DNA of 64,000 nucleotides from Leptospira ellinghausenii (GCF_003114815.1 NZ_BFAZ01000006.1:1-64000); one strand, 5' to 3'. Positions 10,251 through 19,279 are shown, counted from the stretch's first letter. The notes: generated by a model from the letters alone, not told the origin. Translations and numbers: made by a program.

Positions 10251-11432
10251 ATGAATCGAAACTACAAAATGAATCAAACTTTCACAGATATGGAATTTGT
10301 CACTTGTACAAACTTGAAGTCTACGAATCCTCAACTGATTCGAACAAGGGGAGTTTCGATATTTCTTTTCTTATTTTCTTTCTTTTGTCTCAACAGTTCC
10401 CTTTTTGCCGTGGAAACAAGACTAAAGGATTTGGTTCGGATTGATGCGGTTCGGGAAAACCAACTGACAGGATTTGGTCTTGTGGTAGGACTGAATGGAA
10501 CAGGGGATACCAAAAACCCTTTAACAGAAGAAGCACTCCAAAACTACCTCGCAGGTCTTGGGGTGAATACCAAAAAGAATTTGCGAGATGCGAAAAACAC
10601 TGCATCCGTACTCATCACTGCCAATGTCCCTGTGAATTTAAAAGAAGGGGATAAAATTGATGTTGTTGTATCCTCTCTTGGTGATGCCCGTTCTCTAGAA
10701 GGTGGAGTATTACTCCAATCTCCACTGAAAGCTGGTAATGGAGAAACAATTGCAGTTGCTTCTGGTGTACTTGTGTTTGGTGGTAAAGAAAAGAAGAGAG
10801 GCGCTGATAAAAAATCTGGTTCGAACACGGCGCTTGTTCCTTTTGGAGCCATTATGGAGAAGTCCATCCCGAATGCTCCCATCACCAAATCAGTGAAACT
10901 CACATTACTAGAGAAGGATTATACCACTATGGGTGCCATTGTGGACACCATCACCTCTGAATTGTCTGTAGTTCCTGAAGTGGTGTCACCAACAGAAATA
11001 TTGGTTCCACTTCCCATGGCAAAAGACACGACTGGTCCGAATGGGGAATTGGTGACAGGTGCACCAAAATTAGATCTAACCTTTTTATCCAAATTAGAAA
11101 ACCTAACCATCAACTCATCTCCCGTGGCGAGGGTAGTCATCAATGAACGAACAGGAACCATCGTAATGGGAGCAAACATTGCCATTGATGAAGTGGCCAT
11201 TTCGCAACAAGGACTAACTATCCAAATCGCAAACAGAGACAAAGCACGGTATTTTTTCCCCATCCAAGATGATGGAAAGGGTGAGTCTGTATTTGTTCTG
11301 AAGGAAACGACCCAGGTTTCGGATGTGGTAGGTGCCTTAAATAAAGTGGGAGCTTCCACAAAGGATATCATCTCCATTTTGGAAGCCTTAAAAAAACAAG
11401 GGGCATTAAAAGCAGAACTTGTGATCCAGTAA
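10251..11432 (+). CDS. flgI: Flagellar P-ring protein FlgI
   Basis: Periplasmic ring subunit around the flagellar rod. The 393-residue protein has an unusually long, Thr/Asn-rich N-terminal stretch before the hydrophobic signal segment (SIFLFLFSFFCLNSSLFA), then the canonical FlgI start TRLKDLVRIDAVRENQLTGF and GLVVGLNGTGDT. Further family segments are SSLGDARSLEGGVLLQSPL and NERTGTIVMGANI. The annotated start at 10251 may be too far upstream: a start nearer the signal segment would be more usual. It follows flgH by six bases. Confidence 0.93.
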   Translation: MNRNYKMNQTFTDMEFVTCTNLKSTNPQLIRTRGVSIFLFLFSFFCLNSSLFAVETRLKDLVRIDAVRENQLTGFGLVVGLNGTGDTKNPLTEEALQNYLAGLGVNTKKNLRDAKNTASVLITANVPVNLKEGDKIDVVVSSLGDARSLEGGVLLQSPLKAGNGETIAVASGVLVFGGKEKKRGADKKSGSNTALVPFGAIMEKSIPNAPITKSVKLTLLEKDYTTMGAIVDTITSELSVVPEVVSPTEILVPLPMAKDTTGPNGELVTGAPKLDLTFLSKLENLTINSSPVARVVINERTGTIVMGANIAIDEVAISQQGLTIQIANRDKARYFFPIQDDGKGESVFVLKETTQVSDVVGALNKVGASTKDIISILEALKKQGALKAELVIQ

Positions 11433-11469
11433 TTGGAAATTTTGCCGATACTTTTAGTAGACATAATAT

Positions 11470-11955
11470 ATGGACATTCATAAAATCCAAGATTACTCGG
11501 GAAGACTTAGCCGATCCAAAGACGAAACCATCCTAAATCGGATGAAGTCGTTATCTGACCCCCAAGGGAAAGAAACAAACCGAAAAACTAGTTCGGAATT
11601 CCAAAATTTACTCGAGACCCATGAAGAACTCATGGGAAAGGTGAGTTCCTCGTCTTTAAAAGTACCTCAAAACATACGTGAGGAGATCACTGCCGATCCT
11701 TATCGTAAAAAATTATATGATGCCTCTGTGGAATTTGAATCTGTATTTGTGAAGATGATGTTAAAGGAAATGAAAAACACCATTCATAAAGAAAAACTCA
11801 TCGATGGTGGGTATGCAGAGGAAATTTTCGAAGATATGCTTTATGATGAGTATGCCAAGAATATCTCACAAAACGAATCGATGGGTTTGGCAGAAGAGAT
11901 CTACAAACAAATGTCTGCGTCTCTTCCACCAGTGAAATCAAAACCGTATCTTTAA
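11470..11955 (+). CDS. flgJ: FlgJ-like rod-binding protein (no muramidase domain)
   Basis: The 161-residue protein has the rod-binding domain of FlgJ: ASVEFESVFVKMMLKEMKNT, then DMLYDEYAKNISQNESMGLAEEIYKQM at about residues 80-150. The C-terminal peptidoglycan hydrolase domain of enterobacterial FlgJ is absent, as in many spirochaetes and alphaproteobacteria, so a separate hydrolase must open the wall. It ends the flagellar operon. Its TAA overlaps the stop codon of the convergent membrane-protein gene, so there is no intergenic space. Confidence 0.85.
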   Translation: MDIHKIQDYSGRLSRSKDETILNRMKSLSDPQGKETNRKTSSEFQNLLETHEELMGKVSSSSLKVPQNIREEITADPYRKKLYDASVEFESVFVKMMLKEMKNTIHKEKLIDGGYAEEIFEDMLYDEYAKNISQNESMGLAEEIYKQMSASLPPVKSKPYL

Positions 11956-14333
11956 ATCCAATTCGAAAAAGAAGTTTTTCGAAGTTCTTCCTTCCACTTA
12001 TCTTCCAATTGGGTGAGACTGTCGTTTAGTTTTGGCGACAAACTTGCCCTTTCTTTGGGTGCACCAAGTTTAAAACTAGAAGTGTCTTCATACACTGAAA
12101 CCAAATTGATTTGTTCCTTTAATTTCGTGGGTGTAATGCGTTTATCTTCCGTGATTTGGATTAAATTAGCTTCCGTTAATTTGTCTAATATTTGGTTTAA
12201 TTCCTTTTCAGGTAAAACTAGTGACTTACGTAACTGTGCAAGTTTGAGGAGTTCACCTTGGTTCTGTTGGTGAGAATAGGTAAGTGTTAACACTTGTAGA
12301 ATTTTATAAAATTCAAAGGAAAGTGTGCCATCAATATCGTCAAACGGATGTTTGGGAAGTAAGTATCGATCAGGGAATTGTAGGGTTGCTGTCACTTCTG
12401 CTCCATACAGGATGATGAGAGAAATGGAATAAATTGCAAGTAAGGTGATAGGGATTGCTGCCAATGCTTTATAGACTAACATTGTTTTTTCGGTAAAAGA
12501 AGTTAGGTAAATATTGATAAACCCCCAAAAAAACAATATGAGAATCACACCTGTAACGGCAGCACCAATCGATGAGGCTCTGAGTGGAACCTTTGTATTC
12601 GGAATGATATTAAAAATCAGTAAGAAGAATAACCATAATGCTAACAGTGGTAACAAAAATTGAAAAATGGAATAAAGGGAAAAAAAACGTTTCCCACCTT
12701 GGTATTTTTTCCAAATTGTTTGGCCATTCCCATCTTCTTCAACACGAATGATTTTATTAAATTCTCCAACTCCAACGATGCCTAACATTCCTTCATTCGG
12801 ACTTTCTGCTTCATTTTGGTTTTCGATTTCTATGGGCTCTTCAGAAGTTAATGTATTGGAAACAATGGATGAAACTGCTTCCTTCGATCCAGTATTTTCT
12901 AAATTGGAATTTGATTTTTTCTTAGAGAGTAATAACATGTCTAAGATCATTCCTGCTTTTCCTTTATAAGCAACTGACCAATTTTCACCTTCATCTTCTG
13001 ATAGGAGAATTTCTCCGAGTGAAGTTAAAACAAAGATATCATAGTCTTGTTTTTTCGGAGAAACAAAGACCCAAACACGTTCATAAGAATATTTTCTGTG
13101 GCTAAGGTCTGTCCAATTATAGCCACCATCAGTTGTTTTGAAAATCGCACCACTGTCTCCGACTAAAAAACCCACACTTCGATTGAGAAAGGAGATATCG
13201 TTTAGAGGTTTGCTAGAGATTTCTTGTGGGAAAAAAGTTGTTCCTCCATCACTGGTTTTCCATAACCTTCCTTCTCTATCTAAAATAAATCCGTCCTTTT
13301 CTGAGAAAAATCGAACTCGGATGGGAGTGATCGCTTCATCATGGAATCGTTTGATTTCCTTAAATGGTTTTCCTAAGTCATATCGTAACGTTCTTGTATC
13401 TTTGGTTAAAATGTAGAGAGTGTCGAAATCAATGGCACCAAAATCGGAAACTAAAATTCCTTTTAATGCATGCACTTTCCAGGATTTACCCAAATCATTT
13501 GAGTATAAAAATGTACCTTCTTCTGAAATGGTAAATAAGTCATTTCCTACGCTTCTGATTCTAAAAAAGTTTTCTTTTCTGATATTGGGCTTTTTGCATG
13601 TTCCTGTTTCGACGGTTTCCATATCAATGCAGAGCATATTTTCAAAGTCAATGCTTGCTTCTGGAATGAAGGAAATGGATTTATTTAACTCACGTATGAC
13701 ACCAATATTCCCTTTTTCTCCCGCTACCCAAATTTCTCCATGTTTTGTTGCAACAATTGACTTTAAATGAGGTGACCGAACAGAATCTGAAATTGTGTCT
13801 GTAATGTTTTTGCCAACAACGAATAACAAAGGGCCAAACGAAATTAGGAAAAAGTAAAATACAAATTTATTGATAAAATTTCTATGAAAGTCAATTTTCC
13901 AAATGATATGGAATGCTTTCTCTAACGAACGTAATACGGCTGTAGCAGAAAAGATAAATACCACAAATCCAACAGCTCCAATTTGCGTTGCTGTGGAGAT
14001 AATATCTGTAAGTGTCTCTAAATAGGGAGTGATATCGAATTGGATATTGTTTTGGAGCAAGTATGAATTGATTTTATCAACAAGTTCTCCTTGGTTTGTG
14101 TGCACCCCTGAAGCGACTGTAATGAGTGCAAGGGCTACTGTTAAAGTTGGAATGAGTGTGACAATTGTCGTATAAGCTAAACTTGAGCCAATGATGAGAC
14201 AATCATCTTTCATAAAACGATGCACCGATACAAGTAACACTCGTATACCTAGAATGATTTTTTGTTTGATACTAGGTGTTTCCGGAATGGTTGTCAGCCG
14301 AACAAGGAGTGGGGTTTTGATTGTGTCGCTCAT
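11952..14333 (-). CDS. YihY-type membrane protein with inserted Ycf48/BNR-like propeller
   Basis: The 793-residue protein begins like a YihY/BrkB ('ribonuclease BN-like') protein: cytoplasmic N-terminus, TM1 near 45-75 (IGSSLAYTTIVTLIPTLTVA), TM2 near 112-135 and TM3 near 150-175. Then comes about 350 residues of repeats with the BNR/Ycf48 pattern: GRLWKTSDGGTTFF, GDSGAIFKTTDGGYNWTDL, GEILLSEDEGENWSVAY and FLYSNDLGKSWKV. TM4-TM6 follow (about 553-650), then a soluble tail with a winged-helix-like segment (KSLVLPEKELNQILDKLTEANLI) and a charged C-terminus. Ordinary YihY proteins are about 300-400 residues without a propeller. By the positive-inside logic of the family the insertion would be periplasmic. 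Function is unknown: YihY proteins are no longer thought to be RNases. The stop overlaps the flgJ stop. Confidence 0.85.
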   Translation of the reverse strand: MSDTIKTPLLVRLTTIPETPSIKQKIILGIRVLLVSVHRFMKDDCLIIGSSLAYTTIVTLIPTLTVALALITVASGVHTNQGELVDKINSYLLQNNIQFDITPYLETLTDIISTATQIGAVGFVVFIFSATAVLRSLEKAFHIIWKIDFHRNFINKFVFYFFLISFGPLLFVVGKNITDTISDSVRSPHLKSIVATKHGEIWVAGEKGNIGVIRELNKSISFIPEASIDFENMLCIDMETVETGTCKKPNIRKENFFRIRSVGNDLFTISEEGTFLYSNDLGKSWKVHALKGILVSDFGAIDFDTLYILTKDTRTLRYDLGKPFKEIKRFHDEAITPIRVRFFSEKDGFILDREGRLWKTSDGGTTFFPQEISSKPLNDISFLNRSVGFLVGDSGAIFKTTDGGYNWTDLSHRKYSYERVWVFVSPKKQDYDIFVLTSLGEILLSEDEGENWSVAYKGKAGMILDMLLLSKKKSNSNLENTGSKEAVSSIVSNTLTSEEPIEIENQNEAESPNEGMLGIVGVGEFNKIIRVEEDGNGQTIWKKYQGGKRFFSLYSIFQFLLPLLALWLFFLLIFNIIPNTKVPLRASSIGAAVTGVILILFFWGFINIYLTSFTEKTMLVYKALAAIPITLLAIYSISLIILYGAEVTATLQFPDRYLLPKHPFDDIDGTLSFEFYKILQVLTLTYSHQQNQGELLKLAQLRKSLVLPEKELNQILDKLTEANLIQITEDKRITPTKLKEQINLVSVYEDTSSFKLGAPKERASLSPKLNDSLTQLEDKWKEELRKTSFSNWI

Positions 14334-14341
14334 AAACTGTC

Positions 14342-15223
14342 CTATTTTTTAAATGCATACAAAACATAACTAGAGGTGAGAGGGAATCCATTCCGTTTCA
14401 TTTTGGATAAAAAATGATAATAGGAAATGCGAAACCATTTCAGGTAATCTTTCCTAGTTTGGAAGGAACCCCTTACTTTTTTTAGTTTTGCCATCAATGG
14501 AAAATCCACACCGAAGTAAGATACGAAACTTCCAAATCCAAGGCGAGTCAATATCTTTTTTAATAGCGTATCAGAGTAATAAAACACGTGCCCTGGCATA
14601 TAATAATGGTATCCAGATCCTTCTGTTTTTGCCTGCCAACCTTCAAAATTAGCCGTTTGTAGAAGCAGTAACCCACCAGGTTTTAAAATTCTTGTTAGTT
14701 CTTGGAAAAATAAGAGCGGATTTTCAATGTGTTCGATCACTTCGACCATCGTGATCACATCAAAACTTTGATTTGGAAAATTTGCCTCATAAAGATTGCC
14801 ATTGAATGTTGGGATATTATTTTCATTCGCATAACTAGCTGCATATGCGGAAATTTCCACTCCTTGGATGGAGTAACCTTCTTCCCTTGCAACTTCCAAA
14901 AATCCACCAAAGGAAGAACCTATGTCTAAAAAATGGCCAGTTGGGCGGAAACGTTTTATGTTTTGGATCCTTGCCTTCCATACAAATCGAAAAAATGGTT
15001 TTTGTTCTCGTTCATCGATATATGTGTAATCGGCTTTCCCTTGGTAATACTCTTTTGTGTACAATTCTTTTTGATTAGGTCTCGGTGACAGCGCTTGTAG
15101 TTTACAAGTTTGGCATTCTAGAATGGACAAACCTTTGTAATTGCCTTTTGTTTGGTAGAGTGGTTTCCAATTGCACTCACCTTGGAGAGGGCATTCTTTT
15201 CGTAGAGAATCCGTCTCATCCAT
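14342..15223 (-). CDS. Class I SAM-dependent methyltransferase with N-terminal Cys cluster
   Basis: The 293-residue protein has a short N-terminal Cys-containing segment (CPLQGEC and CQTCKLQALSPRPNQ, residues about 10-50) typical of methyltransferases of sugar/polysaccharide clusters. The Rossmann methyltransferase domain follows: motif I FLDIGSSFGGFLEVA (about 98-112), acidic loop GVEIS, motif DVITMVEVIEHIENP and RILKPGGLLLLQTAN. Its start overlaps the stop of the next upstream methyltransferase gene as TAATG, indicating coupling. The methyl acceptor is not deducible; the context (a second methyltransferase and an ATP-grasp enzyme) suggests modification of a small molecule or surface glycan. 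Confidence 0.85.
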   Translation of the reverse strand: MDETDSLRKECPLQGECNWKPLYQTKGNYKGLSILECQTCKLQALSPRPNQKELYTKEYYQGKADYTYIDEREQKPFFRFVWKARIQNIKRFRPTGHFLDIGSSFGGFLEVAREEGYSIQGVEISAYAASYANENNIPTFNGNLYEANFPNQSFDVITMVEVIEHIENPLLFFQELTRILKPGGLLLLQTANFEGWQAKTEGSGYHYYMPGHVFYYSDTLLKKILTRLGFGSFVSYFGVDFPLMAKLKKVRGSFQTRKDYLKWFRISYYHFLSKMKRNGFPLTSSYVLYAFKK

Positions 15224-15831
15224 TATTTTTTAGCAAGGAAAAACCAGTGGCAAATTCGTTCCGTGAGTTTTCCGAGGGGTGTTCTCTCTGTATAACCAAT
15301 TGCAACTTCGGAAAAGATTGATAAAAATTCTTTTAAGTCGTGTAGTGAATAGGTTTCGGCATACCCACCACTAAGATCAGTTAGGTTAATTGTTCCTTGG
15401 CTTAAGCCTAAATGTGTATCTCCTTCAGCTCGTATGGAACCTAGCAAATACCCGTTTGGAGCTAATGAACGGTAAAGAGAAGAGAGAAGTTCCTTTGCCT
15501 CACTTCGGTTGTTATAATGAAATACCCCCCAACTGACAATCACTGCAAATTCCTCTGGTTCAAATGGTAATGGAAGGTTTGGAGTGTGGAGGAATTGAAT
15601 GGAAGGTTCCGAATTTGTGAGTGAGTCAATGGTGGTTTTGGCATTATCACAAGCTTTTACTTCGTAACCAAAACTTTGTAAAAGGAATGTATGCCTACCT
15701 GACCCACAACCAAAGTCCAATGCTTTCCGATTTGGTGGATCAATTTTGGAGAGTAGGCGTACAAGATTCTCATCAGGGAAATTTAGTTTCGATTTTGGTC
15801 TTTCGTAGTGTTTGTCCCAGACGTTTTTCAT
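15223..15831 (-). CDS. Class I SAM-dependent methyltransferase
   Basis: The 202-residue protein has a compact methyltransferase fold: motif I ALDFGCGSGRHTFLLQSFGY (about 40-58), acidic residue in VKACDNAKTT, and EEFAVIVSWGVFHYNNRSEA with the following SLYRSLAPNGYLLGSIR. This resembles the tellurite-resistance/UbiE-like group. It is sandwiched in the minus-strand operon: four-base overlap with the upstream ATP-grasp gene (15828-15831) and one-base overlap with the downstream methyltransferase. The acceptor is unknown. Confidence 0.85.
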   Translation of the reverse strand: MKNVWDKHYERPKSKLNFPDENLVRLLSKIDPPNRKALDFGCGSGRHTFLLQSFGYEVKACDNAKTTIDSLTNSEPSIQFLHTPNLPLPFEPEEFAVIVSWGVFHYNNRSEAKELLSSLYRSLAPNGYLLGSIRAEGDTHLGLSQGTINLTDLSGGYAETYSLHDLKEFLSIFSEVAIGYTERTPLGKLTERICHWFFLAKK

Positions 15832-17030
15832 GATTCCATTCGATCAAGGATTGACCGATACCAGTCTTTTGGGGAAATATTTTGTTTGGTAGAAATTCCA
15901 AAGGCAAACGTTCGTCTGTGGTTTCCTTCTCTCGAATCCAAACTTGTTCCTGTTGGAATTAACTGTTTTTGAAAGAACAATGTTTCCATCGAATTAGGTA
16001 CAAACACTTTCGGTTCCGTCATTTTCTTTTGTTTGGAGGAAGGAAGCATAAAAAAGATACCAGAATGAGTGCTTCCTTTTTCAGGGGTTTTTAAAAATTC
16101 GGGTCTTGTTTTTTCCCCGATGGTGACAGAAAGTAAGTCCTTAAAATAATCATAACCGTAATGAGCAGGTAATAGTTGGTCTGCTAAAAACTCACCGCCA
16201 ACTTCGGGTGTTGCTTCAATGAGAATACATTCTTTATTTTTTGTGATTTTAAATTCAGCAACGAAGGGTCCTGTTTTTAATTTACTAGCAGTCACAATAC
16301 TCTGGCAGATCATTTTTAATTCTCCTGCCATAGAGATATGTTCTGAAGGGGTTATGTGTGCCACTTCCATAAACTGAGGGATCCCCGTTGTGACTTTGTC
16401 GGTAAGTGATACTAAATAAAAACGTTTATTAATCACAAACCCAAGGACAGTCACTTCATCACCTGGTGCGTATGGTTCGATTAAATACGTCTCACTTGAT
16501 TTGGTTTTTAAGAATTTTTTATAATCAGCTTCCGATTCTATGACAGTAATTCCTTTTTTGCCTGATCCTTCCTTGGGTTTGGCAATCATTGGGAATTGTA
16601 GATCTAATTTTTTATCTTTGGATTTGGGTGAAACTGTTGTAGGAATCAGTGTTGGAACTGGGATTCCATATTTGGAAACCGATTGTTTAAACTTCTCTTT
16701 GTCAAGGAAAAGGTTTGTACTTTCTCTGGGATTTCCACGTAGTTTTAATTTTTCAGCGAGATACGAAACAGTATACACTGCTTTACCATAAGACCTCGAA
16801 CCCACTCCCATTAATTTATAGGGAAGGGGGACCTTACTCATCGCGTGTAAAATTTTACGGTATTCGTGAGTAGATTCTAATATTTTAATATCACACTCAA
16901 CAAGACCAGGTGCCATTGGATTTGAATCCACAGCAATGACCTTAAGACCTCTTTGTTTCGCTGCACGAATGAGAGGGATTTGGTTCTCCCCGGCACCAAT
17001 GGAGAGATAACTTCCATGTAATTGTTTCAT
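15828..17030 (-). CDS. ATP-grasp domain protein (carboxylate-amine ligase-like)
   Basis: The 400-residue protein starts with a PurK/CarB-like pre-ATP-grasp domain (YLSIGAGENQIPLIRAAKQRGLKVIAVD, residues 8-35), then an ATP-grasp domain: LFLDKEKFKQSVSKYGIPVP, the ATP-binding Lys loop MIAKPKEGSGKKGITVI, EPYAPGDEVTVLGFV and the metal-binding region CILIEATPEVGGEFLADQLLP. Such enzymes activate a carboxylate as acyl phosphate and couple it to an amine or thiol. The C-terminal 80 residues are family-variable. It leads a three-gene operon with two methyltransferases by overlapping ends. The RRM gene ends one base upstream (its stop at 17031). Confidence 0.85.
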   Translation of the reverse strand: MKQLHGSYLSIGAGENQIPLIRAAKQRGLKVIAVDSNPMAPGLVECDIKILESTHEYRKILHAMSKVPLPYKLMGVGSRSYGKAVYTVSYLAEKLKLRGNPRESTNLFLDKEKFKQSVSKYGIPVPTLIPTTVSPKSKDKKLDLQFPMIAKPKEGSGKKGITVIESEADYKKFLKTKSSETYLIEPYAPGDEVTVLGFVINKRFYLVSLTDKVTTGIPQFMEVAHITPSEHISMAGELKMICQSIVTASKLKTGPFVAEFKITKNKECILIEATPEVGGEFLADQLLPAHYGYDYFKDLLSVTIGEKTRPEFLKTPEKGSTHSGIFFMLPSSKQKKMTEPKVFVPNSMETLFFQKQLIPTGTSLDSREGNHRRTFAFGISTKQNISPKDWYRSILDRMES

Positions 17031-17399
17031 CTACGACCCGCGAGAACCACCACGGCGTTGGACACCTGTATTACCACCACCTGATGTTTGGTTTCTACCA
17101 AAGGTTGGTTTTGCAACGGCAGGACTTCCTTTTTTCTTTTGGGCTTCATTTTGTGCTTTGGTCAATTCTTCTTGGTTGACCACGACGATTTTTTTCCCTT
17201 CCAATTCCTTTCCATTGAGGTTTGCGATGGCTTTTTCCGCATCTGCATCGGCCATTTCGGCGGTTCCATACCCAAGAGAGACCTTCGTGAGTTTGTCACG
17301 TTTGATCTGTAGGTGTGTCACCTTTCCATGGGCGGAAAGAAGTTTCTCGAGGGCATCGTCCGATAGTGATTGGGGGAGGTTTCCGATAGATAACTTCAT
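17031..17399 (-). CDS. RRM-domain RNA-binding protein
   Basis: The 122-residue protein consists of one RNA recognition motif (about residues 1-78: RNP2 LSIGNLP at the start, RNP1-like KVSLGYGTAEM, then DADAEKAIANLNGKELEG) and a Gly/Arg/Ser-rich, disordered tail ending RRGGSRGS. This is the single-RRM architecture of cyanobacterial Rbp and other bacterial glycine-rich RNA-binding proteins, which bind single-stranded RNA and are often cold-induced. The third RNP1 aromatic is replaced, so affinity may be altered. It abuts the ATP-grasp gene and is divergent from flgF. Confidence 0.88.
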   Translation of the reverse strand: MKLSIGNLPQSLSDDALEKLLSAHGKVTHLQIKRDKLTKVSLGYGTAEMADADAEKAIANLNGKELEGKKIVVVNQEELTKAQNEAQKKKGSPAVAKPTFGRNQTSGGGNTGVQRRGGSRGS

Positions 17400-17511
17400 G
17401 TCCTTCTTTTTTCTGAAAAATTCTCCAAAACTTCAACTCTTTTTTGACTATGTCGCATTTTCTCTTGGGGAAATTGGGGTTTTGGTCGATTGGAAACATA
17501 GGTAGGGATTT

Positions 17512-18372
17512 ATGTTACGAGGATTGTATACAGGTGCAAATGGGATGATTTCCCAACAAGTGCGTATGGATGTGATTGCCAATAATTTGGCCAATGTGGA
17601 TAAAACTGCATTCAAAAAAGATACCACTGTCTTCAAAACCTTTCCTGAAATGTTATTACATCGTTATTCTGAAGATGGGATTGGAAAAACTCCAATGGGA
17701 TCCTTTGATACCTCCCCAGTTGTCGGTAAACTTGGGTTTGGTGCGGAAGTGAACGAAGTGTACACTCGCTTTGAACAAGGAGCTGTGAAAAAAACTGACA
17801 ATATTTTTGATCTTATGGTCCAAGACCAACCTGGAATGGAAAAACCTGCCTTTTTTTCTGTCCTCACTAATAGGGGCGAACGCCTCACTCGGAGTGGAAG
17901 TTTTGTACTCGATAAAAATGGTTTTGTTGTGACCCCACAAGGATTTCCTCTCCTCGGAGAAAAAGGTCCCATCCAAGTAAACCAAGGGAACTTCCTTGTG
18001 AAAGAAAATGGCGAAATTTATATCAATGCGAAACTCGGAACGGCACCAAAAGACGGAACGAATTTTAGTGAAAACCGTTTCGAAGAACCAGTGTTACTTG
18101 ATAAATTGAAAATCCGCACGGTGGAAAACCCGCGCCACCTCGACAAAGAAGGAGATTCTTTTTATTCCGACACTCCTGAATCGGGAGAACCCACAGCCTT
18201 TCCAGAACTTCTTGCCCCACAAGTGCTACAAGGGTATTTGGAAGCGTCGAACGTATCGGTAGTGACAGAAATGGTGGATATGATTGAAGTGAACCGTGCT
18301 TACGAAGCCAATTCTAAAACCATGCAAACCCAAGACAGTTTACTCGGCCGTTTATTTGAAGTGATGCGGTAG
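17512..18372 (+). CDS. flgF: Flagellar hook-basal body protein FlgF
   Basis: Proximal rod/hook-basal body protein of the FlgF/FlgG family. At 286 residues it has the axial N-terminus ([34 protein letters not shown]), a variable middle of about 150 residues and the C-terminal axial motif ([37 protein letters not shown]). FlgF is preferred over FlgG because the better FlgG match lies at 7705; the paralogue split is inferred. The start ATG follows AGGTAGGGATTT, with a good ribosome-binding site. It is a single transcription unit ahead of a folded intergenic element. Confidence 0.85.
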   Translation: MLRGLYTGANGMISQQVRMDVIANNLANVDKTAFKKDTTVFKTFPEMLLHRYSEDGIGKTPMGSFDTSPVVGKLGFGAEVNEVYTRFEQGAVKKTDNIFDLMVQDQPGMEKPAFFSVLTNRGERLTRSGSFVLDKNGFVVTPQGFPLLGEKGPIQVNQGNFLVKENGEIYINAKLGTAPKDGTNFSENRFEEPVLLDKLKIRTVENPRHLDKEGDSFYSDTPESGEPTAFPELLAPQVLQGYLEASNVSVVTEMVDMIEVNRAYEANSKTMQTQDSLLGRLFEVMR

Positions 18373-18378
18373 GGTGAA

Positions 18379-18511
18379 TCCCCGAAAAAATGATCCAATT
18401 GATACTTTTGATTCTACTAGAATGTAAAATTGGTTTATTTCGGGGACCGGGCTCCTTCGGGGTGCGCTAAACGCTCCCGTCTGACATACGTCAGACCAAG
18501 CCCTTCAGATC
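18379..18511. repeat. Nested inverted-repeat, GC-rich intergenic element
   Basis: Starting seven bases after the flgF stop, three arm pairs nest around one centre: TCCCCGAAA (18379-18387) with TTTCGGGGA (18438-18446), CCAATT (18395-18400) with AATTGG (18428-18433), and ATTCTA (18411-18416) with TAGAAT (18418-18423). A GC-rich tail follows (18441-18511), containing the hairpin GTCTGAC-ATAC-GTCAGAC (18479-18496). The tail is clearly richer in G+C than its surroundings. It may end flgF transcription, be a dispersed REP/MITE-like repeat, or encode a small RNA. Only one copy is in this window, so repeat status is inferred. Confidence 0.55.
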
Positions 18512-18526
18512 CCTTTCTCAAAAAAC

Positions 18527-19279
18527 CTAACTCCGAGTCCCACCATCAATTTTATACACTGATCCTGTGATAAAACTGGATTCATCGGATGCTAAAAAAA
18601 CAATGAGGTTTGCCACTTCATTCGGTTTGCCAAGTCGTCCCATGGGAATGTTTTTTTCCATCGCCGATTTCCCCCGTTCTCCTGCGACGTCAAGGATGGC
18701 AGTTTCCGTCCAACCAGGGCAAACCGCATTGATCCGAATTCCAGCCTTTGCAACTTCTAAAGCTCCAGTTGTCGAGAGTTCAATCACGCCTGCTTTTGCC
18801 ACACAATACGGCCCAAGGGAAGGTGAGGCTCCAAGTCCTGCAATGGATGCCACATTGATGATGGAACCCCCTTTTTTATCAGCTAACATCAATTTTGTTG
18901 CATACTTTTGGCACCAAAAGACACTTGTTAGGTCAAGTAAAATCAATTGGTTCCAAACTTCCGTTGAAACTTTATGCATGAAGGTTGGTTTATTGGCGAT
19001 ACCAGCATTATTTACCATGATATCAATCCGTTTGTTTTGGTTCGGAAGATAATTGGTTAACTGGATGATGTCTTCTTCACGACTGACATCACAATAAACA
19101 AATGAAGCCGTTCCACCAAAGTTCTGGATTTCGTTTACTAAACGATTCCCTTCTTCTTCTTTGATATCTGAAACTATCACATTGGCACCTTTTCTCGCAA
19201 GTAGGAGAGAGGTTTCTTTTCCGATTCCAAGGGCTGCGCCTGTTACGATTGCATTTTTTCCAACTAAACTTTTATCCAT
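18527..19279 (-). CDS. Short-chain dehydrogenase/reductase
   Basis: Classical SDR oxidoreductase of about 250 residues from the start MDKSLVGKNAIVTG (19279). NAD(P)-binding motif TGAALGIGKE, the acidic SDI after beta-2 (which favours NAD over NADP), NNAG motif (VNNAGIANKPT), catalytic Ser (NVASIAGLG) and Tyr/Lys (YCVAKAG) are intact, with the C-terminal end TGSVYKIDGGTRS of FabG-like enzymes. An upstream ATG at 19342 adds 21 residues but lies next to a palindromic operator-like site, so 19279 is preferred. Substrate unknown. Single gene; its 3' end faces the folded element after flgF. Confidence 0.88.
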   Translation of the reverse strand: MDKSLVGKNAIVTGAALGIGKETSLLLARKGANVIVSDIKEEEGNRLVNEIQNFGGTASFVYCDVSREEDIIQLTNYLPNQNKRIDIMVNNAGIANKPTFMHKVSTEVWNQLILLDLTSVFWCQKYATKLMLADKKGGSIINVASIAGLGASPSLGPYCVAKAGVIELSTTGALEVAKAGIRINAVCPGWTETAILDVAGERGKSAMEKNIPMGRLGKPNEVANLIVFLASDESSFITGSVYKIDGGTRS

